A DNA stretch of 64,000 nt from Gonatopus flavifemur (taxonomy: Eukaryota; Arthropoda; Insecta; Hymenoptera; Dryinidae). Below the pieces are notes generated by a model. It searched no databases. It saw nothing but the letters and a program-made list of their open reading frames with translations, and was not told the DNA's origin. This document shows, in pieces, positions 36,720-48,071 of this stretch (position 1 is its first letter; each line of letters opens with the position of its first letter). Where the stretch lies: assembly GCA_018340375.1 (NCBI GenBank), contig JAFFJZ010000004.1, forward strand, positions 35,934,001 to 35,998,000, read 5' to 3'. Made by a program: the position numbers and the translations under genes.

Positions 36720-37510
36720 CTGAAGCTGAAATCCATCACAGTGTTACAGATGAATGAAATGATTGATAACATGAAATTGAGTGTAATTGACCTTTTCAGA
36801 TACCACAATACCATAATTTCGTAATTATTTCAATCTTAATATGGATTTCATCACATTCGTCAACCATCTTGACTGAAGTATTCCCGTTTCACTGTGTTAC
36901 TAGGAATGCTCCTTCCTGATTCTTTCACTTCGTTGGATAAAATGCGGTGTCTTCGATGATTGGGTCTTTCATGTAGAGTCAACCATTCATATTGCAGTCC
37001 TCAAAAGAATGAACGAATTAATGTTCTAATGCGCATTTTATGCGGCACCACTGTGGCGGAATGATTTTGGAACAATCACATTCACAATTTCTTTCAAAGC
37101 AATATATAAGAACTCCATCACAGATTGTGCATCGGTAGAATATACAAGTAAGCTATTGTTTTCATTTGCTGATGCAAGAATTGTCCGCCATATTAATGTA
37201 CAGTTTGAAAATTGTCGGTACATAGAACACTTGGTATATTGGGAGGGTAGTAGTTTTCGATTTTTTTTAATCGATTTATACCCATTTTGATCAATCAACG
37301 TGATTGATTGACGGTTGAAGATCGATCAGAAGAATCGATCTTTACAACCTAGACGATCGATCATTGAAAAGATCGATCTCGGATCGCCCATCCCTATTCG
37401 CTATGTTGCAAATAATTTTCTATCCTATTCCCTACCCTTTTATGCATTATAATTCCCACACCTGCATGACCATTCTTTGATGCTGTATGAATGATTCTAT
37501 AATCCCCACT

Positions 37511-37783
37511 TCAGGAATCCCCTTCTTGCGGCCATCTCATTTCACTAATTCTCATCACATCGATACCTAACCTCTTCATTTCTGATTCCAAATTCTCTAA
37601 TCTTCCTGTTTGTCTCAGTGATCTAACATTCCACGCTCCGACCCGAAGAATGTTATCTTTCTTCTCTATCCTGTTTGGTTTTCTGTCTCGTTTGATGAGG
37701 CTCTCTCGAGTAGCCTCCACCCGGAAATCCGAACGGGAGGCTATTTTACCTCCGGAATATCTGACCCGAGAGAACACCATCAT
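37511..37783 (-). pseudogene. RTE LINE endonuclease, N-terminal part
   Basis: Contains LRVGAWNVRSLRQTGRLENL and LGIDVMRISEMRWPQEGDS, the start of the AP-type endonuclease often annotated in insects as craniofacial-development-protein-2-like. It continues across the hAT insertion at about 29180. Confidence 0.85.
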
Positions 37784-38008
37784 GTTGTTGTTGTTGCTTT
37801 TTTCAATAAATTGAAATTGAAAATTCTAGGCTTGGAGAAAAGATTTCATTTCCTCGGGAATATCAAAAGATATCAAGGAAGGTAGTTTCCCCTTGCTTTC
37901 CTTCCGTTTCTGCCGATGTTCCTGGCGTTGGGATGATTGAGTTTCTGTCAGTTTGTATTCTTCCTCTCAAAAAGTTAATTCCACCCGAAGAAGAGACCCA
38001 AATCTGAG

Positions 38009-38159
38009 GGTAGGGAGTCTTTTGACCGGAAAAGTTTTTGGCCGAATCGACATGATTTGACAATCGCTAGTCATTTCCTAGTGTTCTCTGAAAGCGACTA
38101 GTGATTGTAAAATCATGTCGATTCGGCCAAAAACTTTTTCGGCCAAAAGACCCCCTACC
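38009..38159. mobile_element. 151-bp palindromic MITE (copy B)
   Basis: Same length and ends as 22247-22397 with few substitutions. AATCTGAG flanks it at 38001-38008 and 38160-38167 (8 bp here, 9 bp in copy A). It interrupts the 5' region of the RTE LINE. Confidence 0.9.
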
Positions 38160-38290
38160 AATCTGAGATACTTATCCTCCCTACCACGTAAAGGAAGCAG
38201 ATACTACCAAGGATGGATAAGAAGGATATCAAGGACAGGTATCAAGAATATCCCCCTGGAAGACCCGCAATCACCCCACAGGGTGGGAAG

Positions 38291-38800
38291 TTGGCATAAG
38301 TAATCATATAATAATATATATTTTGAATGAAACATTAAAACCGAATAATAATTCTGCCATGGCGAAACAGTGGATGGAAGGTTTTTTTTTTTCTTCAATT
38401 GTTCCGGTGAATAACTAGAAAATAAAAATATAATACGAATGGAAACTTTCATTATTCAAAAAGGGTTATTCATGATCCATGTTAAGGTGCTTTTTCAATC
38501 CGTCACACATTCGCAAACATCGTCAATTTTCTGCTGGAATTCCATTCCACTTGCTGAAAATGTTATCTGCTGTTAGACAAAAAGTTACGTCCTACCAGAT
38601 TACGTAATTATTGAATTGAAGATTTTAACCCAACGCTTATGGTATATTATTGTACGCTCAATGAATGTTTGCCCTGCACTTTATCAGCAAGAGTTGTTAA
38701 ATTAATCAAATTGGGAACGTAAGTTTCTATCAGTGTTTCCTCAAAAAAATCAGGGTGTGAGCACTTTTCGAAGTTGAAACAAATATACTTACAAATCGAA
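38291..38800. other. Spacer without genes
   Basis: AT-rich sequence between the LINE and the P-like gene; no feature recognised. Confidence 0.5.
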
Positions 38801-38804
38801 TCAT

Positions 38805-40760
38805 TCAAATACCGAGTATTCCTGGTGAATGAGCTACACTAGTTATGAAGTGAGAAAATGAATATGTAACTTGGATCATACAATATAATACATCACCATC
38901 AACTTTTGCATTGTGCGCACATATATGACATTTTGAGCGGAGATCTTCTGTTTTGGGATTTTGCGTAAGGAATTTTTCCCAATGATACAAATCCAAATCG
39001 CACAATGAAGCATTTTTCTGAAAGTCAGTATTTAGTGACATAGGGGTTTCATCCGAAATAAGTGATTGGTTTGGAATTGCCGAAAAATCTCCAATCTTGA
39101 GCAAACATTGAGATGAATTTCATCCACAATTCGTTCCAGAAACGTTTTTATCTGGATACGAATCCATTGATAAGCTTTCATAAAAGCCAGCAAATTTCCT
39201 CGTAGAAGGGTTCCTATCGCAGACCCCACGTTGACGAATTTGGCCGGAAAAATTTTCTAATGGATCTTGGTTGAAATGTCTTGTTGCAAATGTTTCAAAG
39301 TGCGAAGATTTTGAATAGGAATTGGAAATTTTGTGAAGTGGGGATGAGATTTTCTGAAACCATCGGTTGTGGTTTGTCTCTAGGTTTTCTTGCAATAAAT
39401 CTCATACTTGAAAGAGCTCTGATACCATCATTCCATAACAATATGGTTTCCTCATCTGATAAATATTCGGAAGTTTTGTTCGGAGCACGTTTACCTTTAG
39501 TTTAGGAGCCGGCATTTGGAGAATCAAATGGATCGTTGGAAATTCTCAATAAAATCACGAGATCTGAAGCTTCTGGAGGCAAATGTTCGGTCCCACATGC
39601 ACTTCCATCTCCATCAATCGTTCTTTGGTCAATGTGAGTGGAAACAGAATCGTAAATACTTGTGTACAAAATTTGACTTTCATTCTTTCAATTTTTTCTC
39701 GAATCACATGAGAATCACTTAGTTTATACATTGCACCTTCAAACATACCACGGTGACTCTGGTCAATTAAATTAGCACCTCCTATGTGATACCATTTGGC
39801 GATTCGTTGAACGTTTTCATGGAAGAAAATAAGATCTTTTGGAAGTAAATTATTCCGAATACATTTCATAAGATGGGGAAGATCGAAAATGGGTACAATC
39901 TTATGACCATCCACCATTATAATAGTATCTTCAATTCTTGAGTTATTACGAAGAGCGTACATCCTTGAATTCTGAATTAAGGTTTCTACAGCTTTAACGT
40001 TAGTCCCGCCTTGATCACCAATAAAGGCTACAATTTTCAATCCCGTTTCATGCGTTTTTCCTTATAACTATTGTTTTCGAACATGTGGGATATGTCTTCC
40101 CACGGTGTTGTTCCTTCAGAAAGTGTATTGCGACAGTGTACTTCCATGGTTTTACATGATTGATACCTCTCAGCATCCAAACTGCTGCATGGTCTGGTTG
40201 AACAACAAAACCATGATTAACAAACCCTTCTACGGAATGAGGGTTGGGATTATAATGTAAAGATGGGCTTAAAGCCATTTCATCTAATGAAACTACGCAA
40301 CATTTATATTTTTCATCGTCAAAAAGTGAAACGCGATCTTTTGAGTCACTCAAAATTCTATCACGAATTCCAGGCTTGATTTCAATGCTTTGATTGAATT
40401 TTCTCAAAGTCTCTACAGATGAAACGATAAATGAATTACTAAAAATCGATAAGCGACAGCACTTTTTTTACATAAAGCTGAAGCAAATATTTCATCTTGC
40501 TTTGTGACATGGCTTCCATATTCATCGCGATGGGAAAATTCTTCAGGATTTCAGGAAGATCTAAGAAACTTTTGAGATTTTTGGAATTCATAAAATTTTG
40601 TATTTCTTTTAACATATTGCGCATAACAATATTCCCCTTCCGGAGCTTCTGAATCGTGGATTTCAACTTACAAATTGCCTTGAAAGTTTCCAGCTGGACA
40701 GGATTTGAATCCTTTTCAGTCGTAACGTCCAGCATTCTTAACCCGTTAAGGACCAAACGT
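38805..40760 (-). pseudogene. P-element/THAP9-like transposase, catalytic and C-terminal part
   Basis: On the minus strand: a coiled-coil-like segment (about 40440-40756, LKSTIQKLRKGNIVMRNML); then the RNase H-like core with CCVVSLDEMALSPSLHYN, VEGFVNHG, AAVWMLRGINHVKPWKY, IVAFIGDQGGTNVKAVE and IFDLPHLMKCIRNNLLP; then the C-terminal RHFNQDPLENFSGQIRQRG. This order and these motifs match P-element transposases and the THAP9 group. Frame shifts occur near 40445 (A run), 40060 and 39400. A matching THAP domain lies far upstream at 48072-48323, so the gene seems spread over about 9.5 kb by later insertions. Confidence 0.8.
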
Positions 40761-42490
40761 CCGTTTTTTCACCACCTCTTTCAACGACATTTTACGCTGT
40801 CGAATCGATTGTCAAAAAATTCGCGGATAATTATTTTCGATGTAAAATTATCTGAACTCTCAGAATATGGAAGCAGATTTTCGAAAAAATGCGAACTGGG
40901 AATGTTATAATCGTTTAGATAGAAAAAAACACGAATTTTCGATTGCAAAGAATTATTATCCGTTTATTTTCGTCTCGAATTAGGGGAGACATACATCTAG
41001 GGGATGAAATTTCTGCGTCCATGGACCCTGAGCTTCAAAGTATGTGAGGAATTCGAGATGGCGACACTCAATATGGCGGCTAGAAATCAAAATATGTTTG
41101 CTTCTTCTTATTTTTCGTATTCGAACAATATTCCTGAATGAATTCGATGTACACACACGTGGATTCAAAAGTCAGAAATATGGTACTTCCGAGGTATGTG
41201 GATCTTTCAAAGAATTGAAAAATGTTCATATCTCCGGATCTAAGAATCAGATCTGAATATTCCGGACCAAAATCTTTTCAGAATTTCATAAAGAATCTGC
41301 TCTCAGAAAAGTGTACGGCAATTTTGAATCGCCCAGTATAATAATTTCACAGTGAATTCACTCTGTCAACCTAGATATGAGAGATAATAACTGAAATGAA
41401 GGAAATTCACCTATATTCGAAAAATCTTTTTTTTTTTCATTTTTTTTATCAAGACCATTATTTTAAAAGGAGCAGATGTTTCTCTCAATGTAATAGATTT
41501 ATGAAAGGGGCTGCGAAACATTCACTCTCAAGCCAAATTTTATTGAATTACTTCATTTACTGCATTGTTTGTGTGCCCCTCTCTTCATATTCAAATCGGT
41601 TCTCTATGTGTATGAGGGCGGAGGCCCCCCCGATTATAAAAGAATTAAGTCATTATTGTGCAAAGCGGAAAAAATAAGAAGGTTAATTTGTCGATCTAGG
41701 AGTTGTTTTTCTGTGTTGACTGAAAGATGAGCACTAAGTTTGGAAAGTGTTCATTCGAAGAACGTCCCTCCCGGTCACGTGGTGGGGCAAAAATGCGAAA
41801 ACAGTGTATGAAAGTATCTTTGAGTTGAGCGTAACAAAGAGTCATCTAAGCGTAATTCGGGAAGGAATTGAAACATTTCCATGCTTCAATTGTTCCAAGA
41901 CCCGCTTAAGAGAAATCCCGGTAAAATGTAAAAAACAAGCAAAAAAGTGACTCTAATTTGAAGAGTAAGGGTAACCGACAAAATTGAGTTGCAGAACCGT
42001 AATCTACGTACAAAAATACATAAGAGAGTCAGAGAGTATTATTGTCATTTGTATTTAATTCAATGTAGTTTGTTTCACATAAATCATCCAGGAGTAGTGA
42101 TGATGGTTTAGTGGTTTTATGTGTAGAAAATTGTTTTAAGATTCTATATAGTTTGTATGTAATTTTTATAGAATTGAATGTAGTCTTTGTACAATTCATG
42201 TGTAATTATGTGTAATTATGTATAAATTTTATATCGTTTTGAGATTTCGTGAGTACCAAATATCTGTCTGCTGAATTGGTTCAATGTTGTATACACTTTC
42301 GTGTAATGTATTATCGTACGAATGTAAACATAGATTTCAATGCTTTCGACGTGTTATCACCGTTTTTTCAAAAAAAAGATTGTCAACTTTCATGTGCAAT
42401 GAATTTTTCAATAAATGCATCGTGGATCCGAATGTTTCAGTGATTGATGTACTTATGTTTTCCCTCTTTCTGTTTCGGGGCGAAACAGTG
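40761..42490. other. Stretch without genes
   Basis: No convincing coding sequence. At 41821-41890 there is a partial copy of the AAGCG-rich MITE (GAGTCATCTAAGCGTAA). The sequence TTAACCCGTTAAGGACC at 40738 resembles a piggyBac-type end, but no partner was found. Confidence 0.45.
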
Positions 42491-42499
42491 TTGTTCCAG

Positions 42500-42655
42500 C
42501 ACTGGGATGTTCTTCGCGTGGGATATGTTGGTCGGAGAAATCTTTGTCGGGGATATTTTAGTCGTGGATATTTTAGACGGGGATTTTTTTAGACGGGGAC
42601 GTTTTTTTTGGGGACATTTTTGTATGGGGATATTTTTGTTCGGGATCGGCTGCCC
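42500..42655. repeat. Degenerate GGGGATATTTTTG-type tandem repeat
   Basis: About ten imperfect 14-16-base units (GGGATATTTTAGTCG, GGGGACATTTTTGTA and similar) run in one direction. A frame through it would give a Gly-Asp-Phe-rich low-complexity peptide; I do not consider it a gene. Confidence 0.65.
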
Positions 42656-42853
42656 TGGACCCATGTGTATGAGATTTGTGAATCACATATATCATTGCAA
42701 TGAAGTCACGCAGCACACAAGTCTAAGAAGAATTCTTGAGAAATAATGAATTGTTCAAATCTCAATTAGACTGTTGATGAACTGGTCTTTAACTAATGTG
42801 CTGTATGGGAAAGTGATCAACACTTCACCCATACTATATTCCGTATCTTGAAC

Positions 42854-43161
42854 CTGCTGAAAATGCCAGGCAGAATCGGACAGAAAATTGATGTCAGACT
42901 TTGAATGGTTTCTTTCCCAGGTAATCCAGGCGAAAACTGACAAACTTTTCATCTGATTCTGTCTGGAATCACGAAATTGTAACATTCTGTCGGAACTCGG
43001 CAGGAAAATTGCCGTCAGTTTTTGACAGGATATTCTAATCCGATAATTCCGGACTAAATCAGGTCAAAAGTTTGTCTATTGTTGCCTGGATTGCCTGGAA
43101 AAGAAACCGTTGAAAGCCTGACAACAATTTTCTGTCCGGTTCTGCCTGGCATTTTCAGCAG
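42854..43161. mobile_element. 308-bp palindromic MITE
   Basis: CTGCTGAAAATGCCAGGC at 42854 and GCCTGGCATTTTCAGCAG ending at 43161 are inverted copies. The arms of about 115 bp share CGGACAGAAAATTG and CAGGTAATCCAGGC-type blocks. No target duplication identified. Confidence 0.8.
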
Positions 43162-43182
43162 CGGAGACGCGTTTGAGGTATG

Positions 43183-43373
43183 CACAGTAAAAAATTCCGC
43201 GTCATTTTTCCATAATAAACATGATTGTGTGGAATGTTCAACACTTTCTTGTAACAATTTGTTACAATTGGGTTGAATTAACACACAATTATGTCAAATT
43301 AACACACAAAATTGTTGAACATTCCACACAATCATATGTACTGCGTAAAAATGATGCAAAATTCTTTACTGTG
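43183..43373. mobile_element. 191-bp palindromic MITE (CACAGTAAA ends)
   Basis: CACAGTAAAAAATTCCG and its inverted partner TTTACTGTG bound arms containing GATTGTGTGGAATGTTCAAC. AATTAACACACAA occurs twice in the centre. It lies 21 bp from the previous MITE. Confidence 0.8.
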
Positions 43374-43852
43374 TGTATATTGTATAGTACATGTTGATGT
43401 GACATGTTTCATTATGAAATATTTCATGTAAATTATTCATATATTTCCACACTTTCGAATTTTTAAAGAGTGACTACACGATATGAAAACTCCACGTGTA
43501 TTGAAATAAAATACCTGAATTTGAAATGATATCTCGATAGATACTCATTCAATATCTCAGATGTTATGCGGGTGAGAAAATGCCATGATAAATGTGACGG
43601 ACAGATTTGGCATACCAGATTTTCATAGGATTTGATTCGAATTGGACTAGTTTGGATTGGACTGGATAGAATTGGGGTATGAAAAGTATATGAAAATTGA
43701 TCCCCGTAAATTGGAATGATATTCCTATTATGTGTACATAAAAACAACACAATTGGTGGATTCCCTTACACAATTACTATAGTGACTTGAGATTTGAGGC
43801 ATGAAGAAACAAACAAAAATGATAAAAACAACACAATTGATAGGTTTCCCTG

Positions 43853-43891
43853 ATAGCACAAGAGTTCTGAAAGACTTCTATACGAATACAT
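43853..43891. repeat. Left arm of a small palindrome hosting the 3.5-kb element
   Basis: ATAGCACAAGAGTTCTGA matches, inverted, TAGAACTCTTGTGCTAT ending at 47480. The 3.5-kb element therefore sits near the centre of an older hairpin element. Confidence 0.6.
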
Positions 43892-46800
43892 TAGGGTGGC
43901 CCTTATCTTTGAACTTTTGGAATGTTCAGCTCCCACCCTTTTATCTCATTCCAATCCGCAAAAAAACGATTTCTGCACAATGAGAGCTCAATTGGACAAC
44001 CGCTAGGCGACCCTCAAATGCCTCAAAGTTTGAAGATAATATATTAAGCGATTGACTTTGTTCGAAGTCAATATATTCTTCCCTTCCTCAATTATTTTTC
44101 CATTGCTTCTTAGCAAAATCCTTGTTGACGTATCTGGGGAACCCCAGAAATTGTTTATGAACATTCTGGATCAAATTTCCTAGAAGTATATGCGAGAAAT
44201 TCCTGAAATAAAGCAAGAGATTTGAGAGATGTCAGGCTTTTCTCATAACACACATGACTTCTATGAAATAAACGCATTTTTATTCTCAAAAATAAGTTCT
44301 ATGATATCGAAAGGGATGAAAATGAATGGATAATAAACATTATTTTTTCTTAAGAGAAGATTAAGTAGGATTTAGATAGTTTTAACGACCTCTGGTGACG
44401 ATTTGTAACATAAACTGTTCCTCAGTTTCATCCTTCGTGAGAATGTTATCATAATCTGGAATGAGTTTGACACCTCTCTCTGCAACGTCATTGACAACAA
44501 CTGTAATCTGGATCATCTTTCCATGTTGAAGGTTATTTTCCGAAAAAATCGGTGCTGATGGAAAATCTCGTGGAGAAATTTTTCATAATAGGAGTTGCAG
44601 GGGAAGAAAACTCAATGCTCATGAAAGAAGAGGAATCATTTCGGTGCAGAATGTATTTTTTCAGTTCATCCCCTTCTCCTTCCTCTGATTCACTTTTATT
44701 TGCTCCAAGGACCACTTGAGTAACATGTAACTTGACCGTTGTTGTCATCAAATGAAGATAAAGCCACGGTTGCGGCAGCTGAGTATCAAAGATGATTGGG
44801 AAATTTCTTCGCAGCAGCCCTATTGATTTCTGCATCAGAATCATGGTAGTTTATCAACTCACGCATGAATTAGGAATCATGATGAGGGGCTCCAATTGCT
44901 CCTGTTGATAGGAACCAGGCTCGAACGTACACTCGAGCAAGGAAGATACATATTCTCCTCAAAGGGTTCTTCTCCCTATGAGATAACTGGAATTGATCTT
45001 GAAACATGTATATCTTGCATGCGTCAATCGCCTCCGTCATCCACCTAGCATGACTTACAGCTTCAGGTGTGCGAAACGATATCGCATCTTCCGGAAGTCC
45101 ACCAAGAAAGATAATCGTCAACTGTAACAATTCTCGGTGATCATCTCGCGGTTGTTGTTGAGCGCAAAGGTGGTGTTTAAGACATTGATGAGTGACTGAG
45201 CGAACATCTCCAGGCACTTCATTGCTACCAGTTATATAAAAATTTTCATCGAGTTTTGTCCATATTCCTCTAAATCTTTTGAAAAGTGCCATGTATGGAC
45301 CAAAAGTTGGGCCCATTAATGTATCGGAACAGCTCTTCAAAACCAACTTAGAAATATGACGACGGCAAGGGAGGTACAGAAGTTCACAATTGAATAATTC
45401 TTATAAATCTGTGCAGGTACCATTTATTTGCCCTGTGTTGCTTGCTGTTGTATCACCGCAAAGTGCCTGTATTTGGTCAGTCGTACTCCATTCCTCCACT
45501 GCTTGGTACACAGCCGTTGCTCTCCTGAAGATGTTGGGATTCCAGGGTTTCCCAACAATTGTTTTTTGCCTTGAGAAGTCACAATTCCTGCCAGTCTATC
45601 AATCTCTTCAACACCTGTAAGTGCTGGGAGTAGCTTTCCATCCCAGTGCAACACGAATTCTTGGCAGTCATTGAGAATAAATTCGGCTCTGGATTCTCTG
45701 TATTTTCTCTGAAGGCCTTGAATGAAAGTGCGATTAATTACCAGCTTTTTAGTATCAAACCCGGAAGCTCCTGCGGCAGCCATCAATATGTAACTCGCAT
45801 TCCTGTCAGTGATTCTGCATCGATCAAATACTTCTGAGAGACGAAGAGTGAGGAACTACGATGTCCCTCGAGTTGCTGTAACTTTTGCTGCTGCTGCGAT
45901 TGTTGATATTGATATTTGCTGAAGAATGATAGAAGAGTTTTCATTTTCAACACGAATATCACCGCATTGGCTGCTTGATGTTGAATCATCAATTTCTGAT
46001 GCAATAAACTGTTGGGTGATGGACTGTGGCTCCATTTCTCCATGAGTTCTCATTTCTCTTGCAGTTTGCATTGCAGTGCGCTTCATCAGTTCCCTTCCCT
46101 TGCGCTCTAGTCTTTGATCTACACCGATCATGTAGCCCGGTCAGTCTTTTCGACGTTGAAGCATTGGAAAATTCTCATCTTCTCCGTTTTTCATTTGTTT
46201 CGAAGCATCCAAATGAGCTATGTCGAAGAGATCGTCTAGAGTTTTCACAAAAAAATCTCTCTCCCCTTCTTCTGTGCCTGCAGTTCTGGACAAGTTTTTC
46301 TGAAGATGTCTCCACTCATCATGGAGTTCAAGTAACATTTTAATGCAGTGGTCAGTTCCTACCATAGGAATTCGTGTTTTCTGCCAAAAAATAGAAACTT
46401 CTTGAATCACCAATGCTGCACTTTCCTTCGTTGTAAGATTGACAATGCTCACATTGTAGAGGAAAACACTTGAAACTTGCTGGCTCGAAGATAGTTTGGC
46501 CCCAACAATTCGATTAGAAATGTCACCAACAAGAGGAACATAAAAATGTTCCCTCGATTCATGTGACGAATTACCTGGAGAAGTTGATGACATTTCATCA
46601 GTCTATGAAGAATACGTCACACAAATCACTTCACACCAGTACTACATAAACATTCCTGAAATAGTAATTGAAAAATCATTAATTGAAAACAACATTCCCA
46701 AGTAGTACAAATTCCTTGTGAACGTGCAGAGAATGTTTGAAGAGGGAGGATACGGATGTCAATACAGGATACCCTCGCTGTAAGCGTCGATATAAGCTAT

Positions 46801-47434
46801 CTGCGTCTTTTCCTCACATGAGATTGTATACTGAGTCGAACAAGGACACAACTTACGCTTACAACGAGAGTCTACTGTATATCACGGAGCTCTATATGAT
46901 ATTCACAAAACGTTCAAATGCACAGATAACAGTATTCTCGGCTTTGGTTCAATCGGTCTCAATGAGTATTCATTCAACACGAACGAATATCTATTCGTAT
47001 GGATACATATTGATGAATGATTTGTATTCCAATGAATATTTATTAGGGAATATTATAACAAATATTCATTCGAATTCAAAAATTCTCCTTTCTGTGGATC
47101 CATAACCTAAATGCAGCCATAACTTCATGAAACCGGGGACGTTCCTGCATGTAGTTATCTACCAATGATAATAATGACGATGACTGGATAATTATACCAA
47201 TGATAATAATGATAGTAATAATTAGAGTGAAACAAAAAATTACCACTTGTAAATATAATGACTCGTTGCATATCATATGTTCTAACTTCAAGACAATTGA
47301 GGGCTGCTTAGTAGTGCTCGGATCGAGCTGAAGTTTTGCACAGAGTGTTTTTTTATCAGTTGAAACAAGACTAAGGTGTGGGAGTATGAAAATTTCAACT
47401 TTGGGAGAATCGCATATAACTAAGGGCCACCCTA
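43892..47434 (-). mobile_element. 3.5-kb DNA transposon, hAT-like ends, unassigned protein family
   Basis: Ends TAGGGTGGCCCTTA and TAAGGGCCACCCTA are perfect inverted copies. GAATACAT is duplicated at 43884-43891 and 47435-47442. The inside codes on the minus strand for one degraded protein of a family I recall as recurring in arthropod and cnidarian genomes, not a recognisable hAT transposase. Tips and 8-bp duplication fit hAT but are also compatible with other 8-bp-duplicating superfamilies. Confidence 0.88.
44382..46593 (-). pseudogene. Putative transposase of the 3.5-kb element (degraded)
   Basis: The N-terminal part (46141-46593) has EVSIFWQKTRIPMVGTDH, ELHDEWRHLQKN and KTLDDLFDIAHLDA. 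It continues through one TGA at 46138-46140 into PGYMIGVDQRLERKGREL. After a frame change come VLHWDGKLLPALTG (about 45640) and, in another frame, the conserved CGDTTASNTG (about 45440). FGPYMALFKRF, RDDHRELLQLTIIFLGGLP and ARVYVRAWFLS follow (44870-45346), then YHDSDAEINRAAAKKFP (about 44840) and the C-terminal NDVAERGVKLIPDYD ending at 44382. The conserved Asp in HWDG and GDTT suggest an RNase H-fold nuclease, but the catalytic residues are not established. At least three frameshifts make this copy inactive. Confidence 0.75.
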
Positions 47435-47442
47435 GAATACAT

Positions 47443-47754
47443 TGCATTCTTCATGAACTCTTTTAGAACTCTTGTGCTATGTGGATTCTTTTTACAATTA
47501 CAATGGTGACTTGACGTTTCGAATGAACGGATAAAAAGTCTTACTGATGTATCGTGCCCTAATTCGACAGATTTGCAAATTTGTCCACACGATACCACTT
47601 TTCCTGTATGAAAACTGAGGTATCATGCCTCAGTTTGACAGATTTGCAAATTTGTCCACACGATATTAGTTTTCTTCGATATGATGGTTGAAGTCCATGT
47701 TTACACCACAAGAAGTTAGAAAAATAGAGAACATCAATATACTGATGGACTTAC
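47443..47754. other. Spacer with a direct duplication
   Basis: Right arm of the small palindrome to 47480. Then a 49-bp segment containing GACAGATTTGCAAATTTG and GTCCACACGATA occurs twice, at about 47549 and 47620. No gene. Confidence 0.55.
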
Positions 47755-48009
47755 CCATAGATGATTCAGATTTCACATCCATGGATATTTTTTAATTTTC
47801 CACTTGAATAGTAGGCATCGATTCCACAGGAGGAATAGGGTTTGCCTATTCAATTTCCTTCGAATGCTCGTTGTCTTTCCGTACATCTAATTGACAAGTT
47901 GGCTGGATAAGCTGAGGAGGAGGTCGCTGTCTAGCATCCCTCTTACTTCCGATATGCTCTGCCCAAAAATCTTCATCCCAATTCATGTACATAGAAGCAT
48001 CAATAGGTT
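47755..48009 (-). pseudogene. THAP gene second exon (linker) with stops
   Basis: A CAG acceptor after eight T residues opens the exon and GTAAGT closes it. The phase matches the THAP exon upstream (G plus AA). It reads PIDASMYMNWDEDFWAEHIG and continues acidic/basic linker sequence, with two in-frame stops (TAG, TAA) further on. No known domain. Confidence 0.55.
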
Positions 48010-48071
48010 CTGAAAAAAAAACAGGAAATCTATATTTAATAAAACATGTGTTTTTATTATCAAAGTTATAC

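Larger units (their letters stand above)
29191..37396 (-). mobile_element. 8.2-kb hAT transposon with perfect 8-bp target duplication
   Basis: Ends TAGGGATGGGTGATC and GATCGCCCATCCCTA are inverted copies with one mismatch. TTCGCTAT is duplicated at 29183-29190 and 37397-37404 and occurs once in the LINE host. Subterminal regions carry many GATCGATC motifs on both sides. It contains a multi-exon hAT transposase gene on the minus strand and at least three younger MITEs upstream of that gene. Confidence 0.95.
26295..38290 (-). mobile_element. RTE-type LINE copy 1 (minus strand), split by hAT and two MITEs
   Basis: The 5' part begins near 38290 (ATTGCGGGTCTTCC, also the start of copy 2 at about 60783). 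The endonuclease start is at 37511-37783. After an 8.2-kb hAT insertion the same protein resumes at about 29180 and runs to a 3' end near 26295 (GACTGATTACTTCATGATGAT). Without the three insertions the LINE is about 3.3 kb, right for an RTE element. Copy 2 confirms the order of parts. Confidence 0.88.

Noticed and set aside
40738..40760. TTAACCCGTTAAGGACC as a piggyBac-type end
   Set aside because: No inverted partner or second TTAA was found downstream.
42444..42746. Open frame through the GGGGATATTTTTG repeats as a structural protein
   Set aside because: Low-complexity translation of a DNA tandem repeat; no start context or neighbours supporting a gene.
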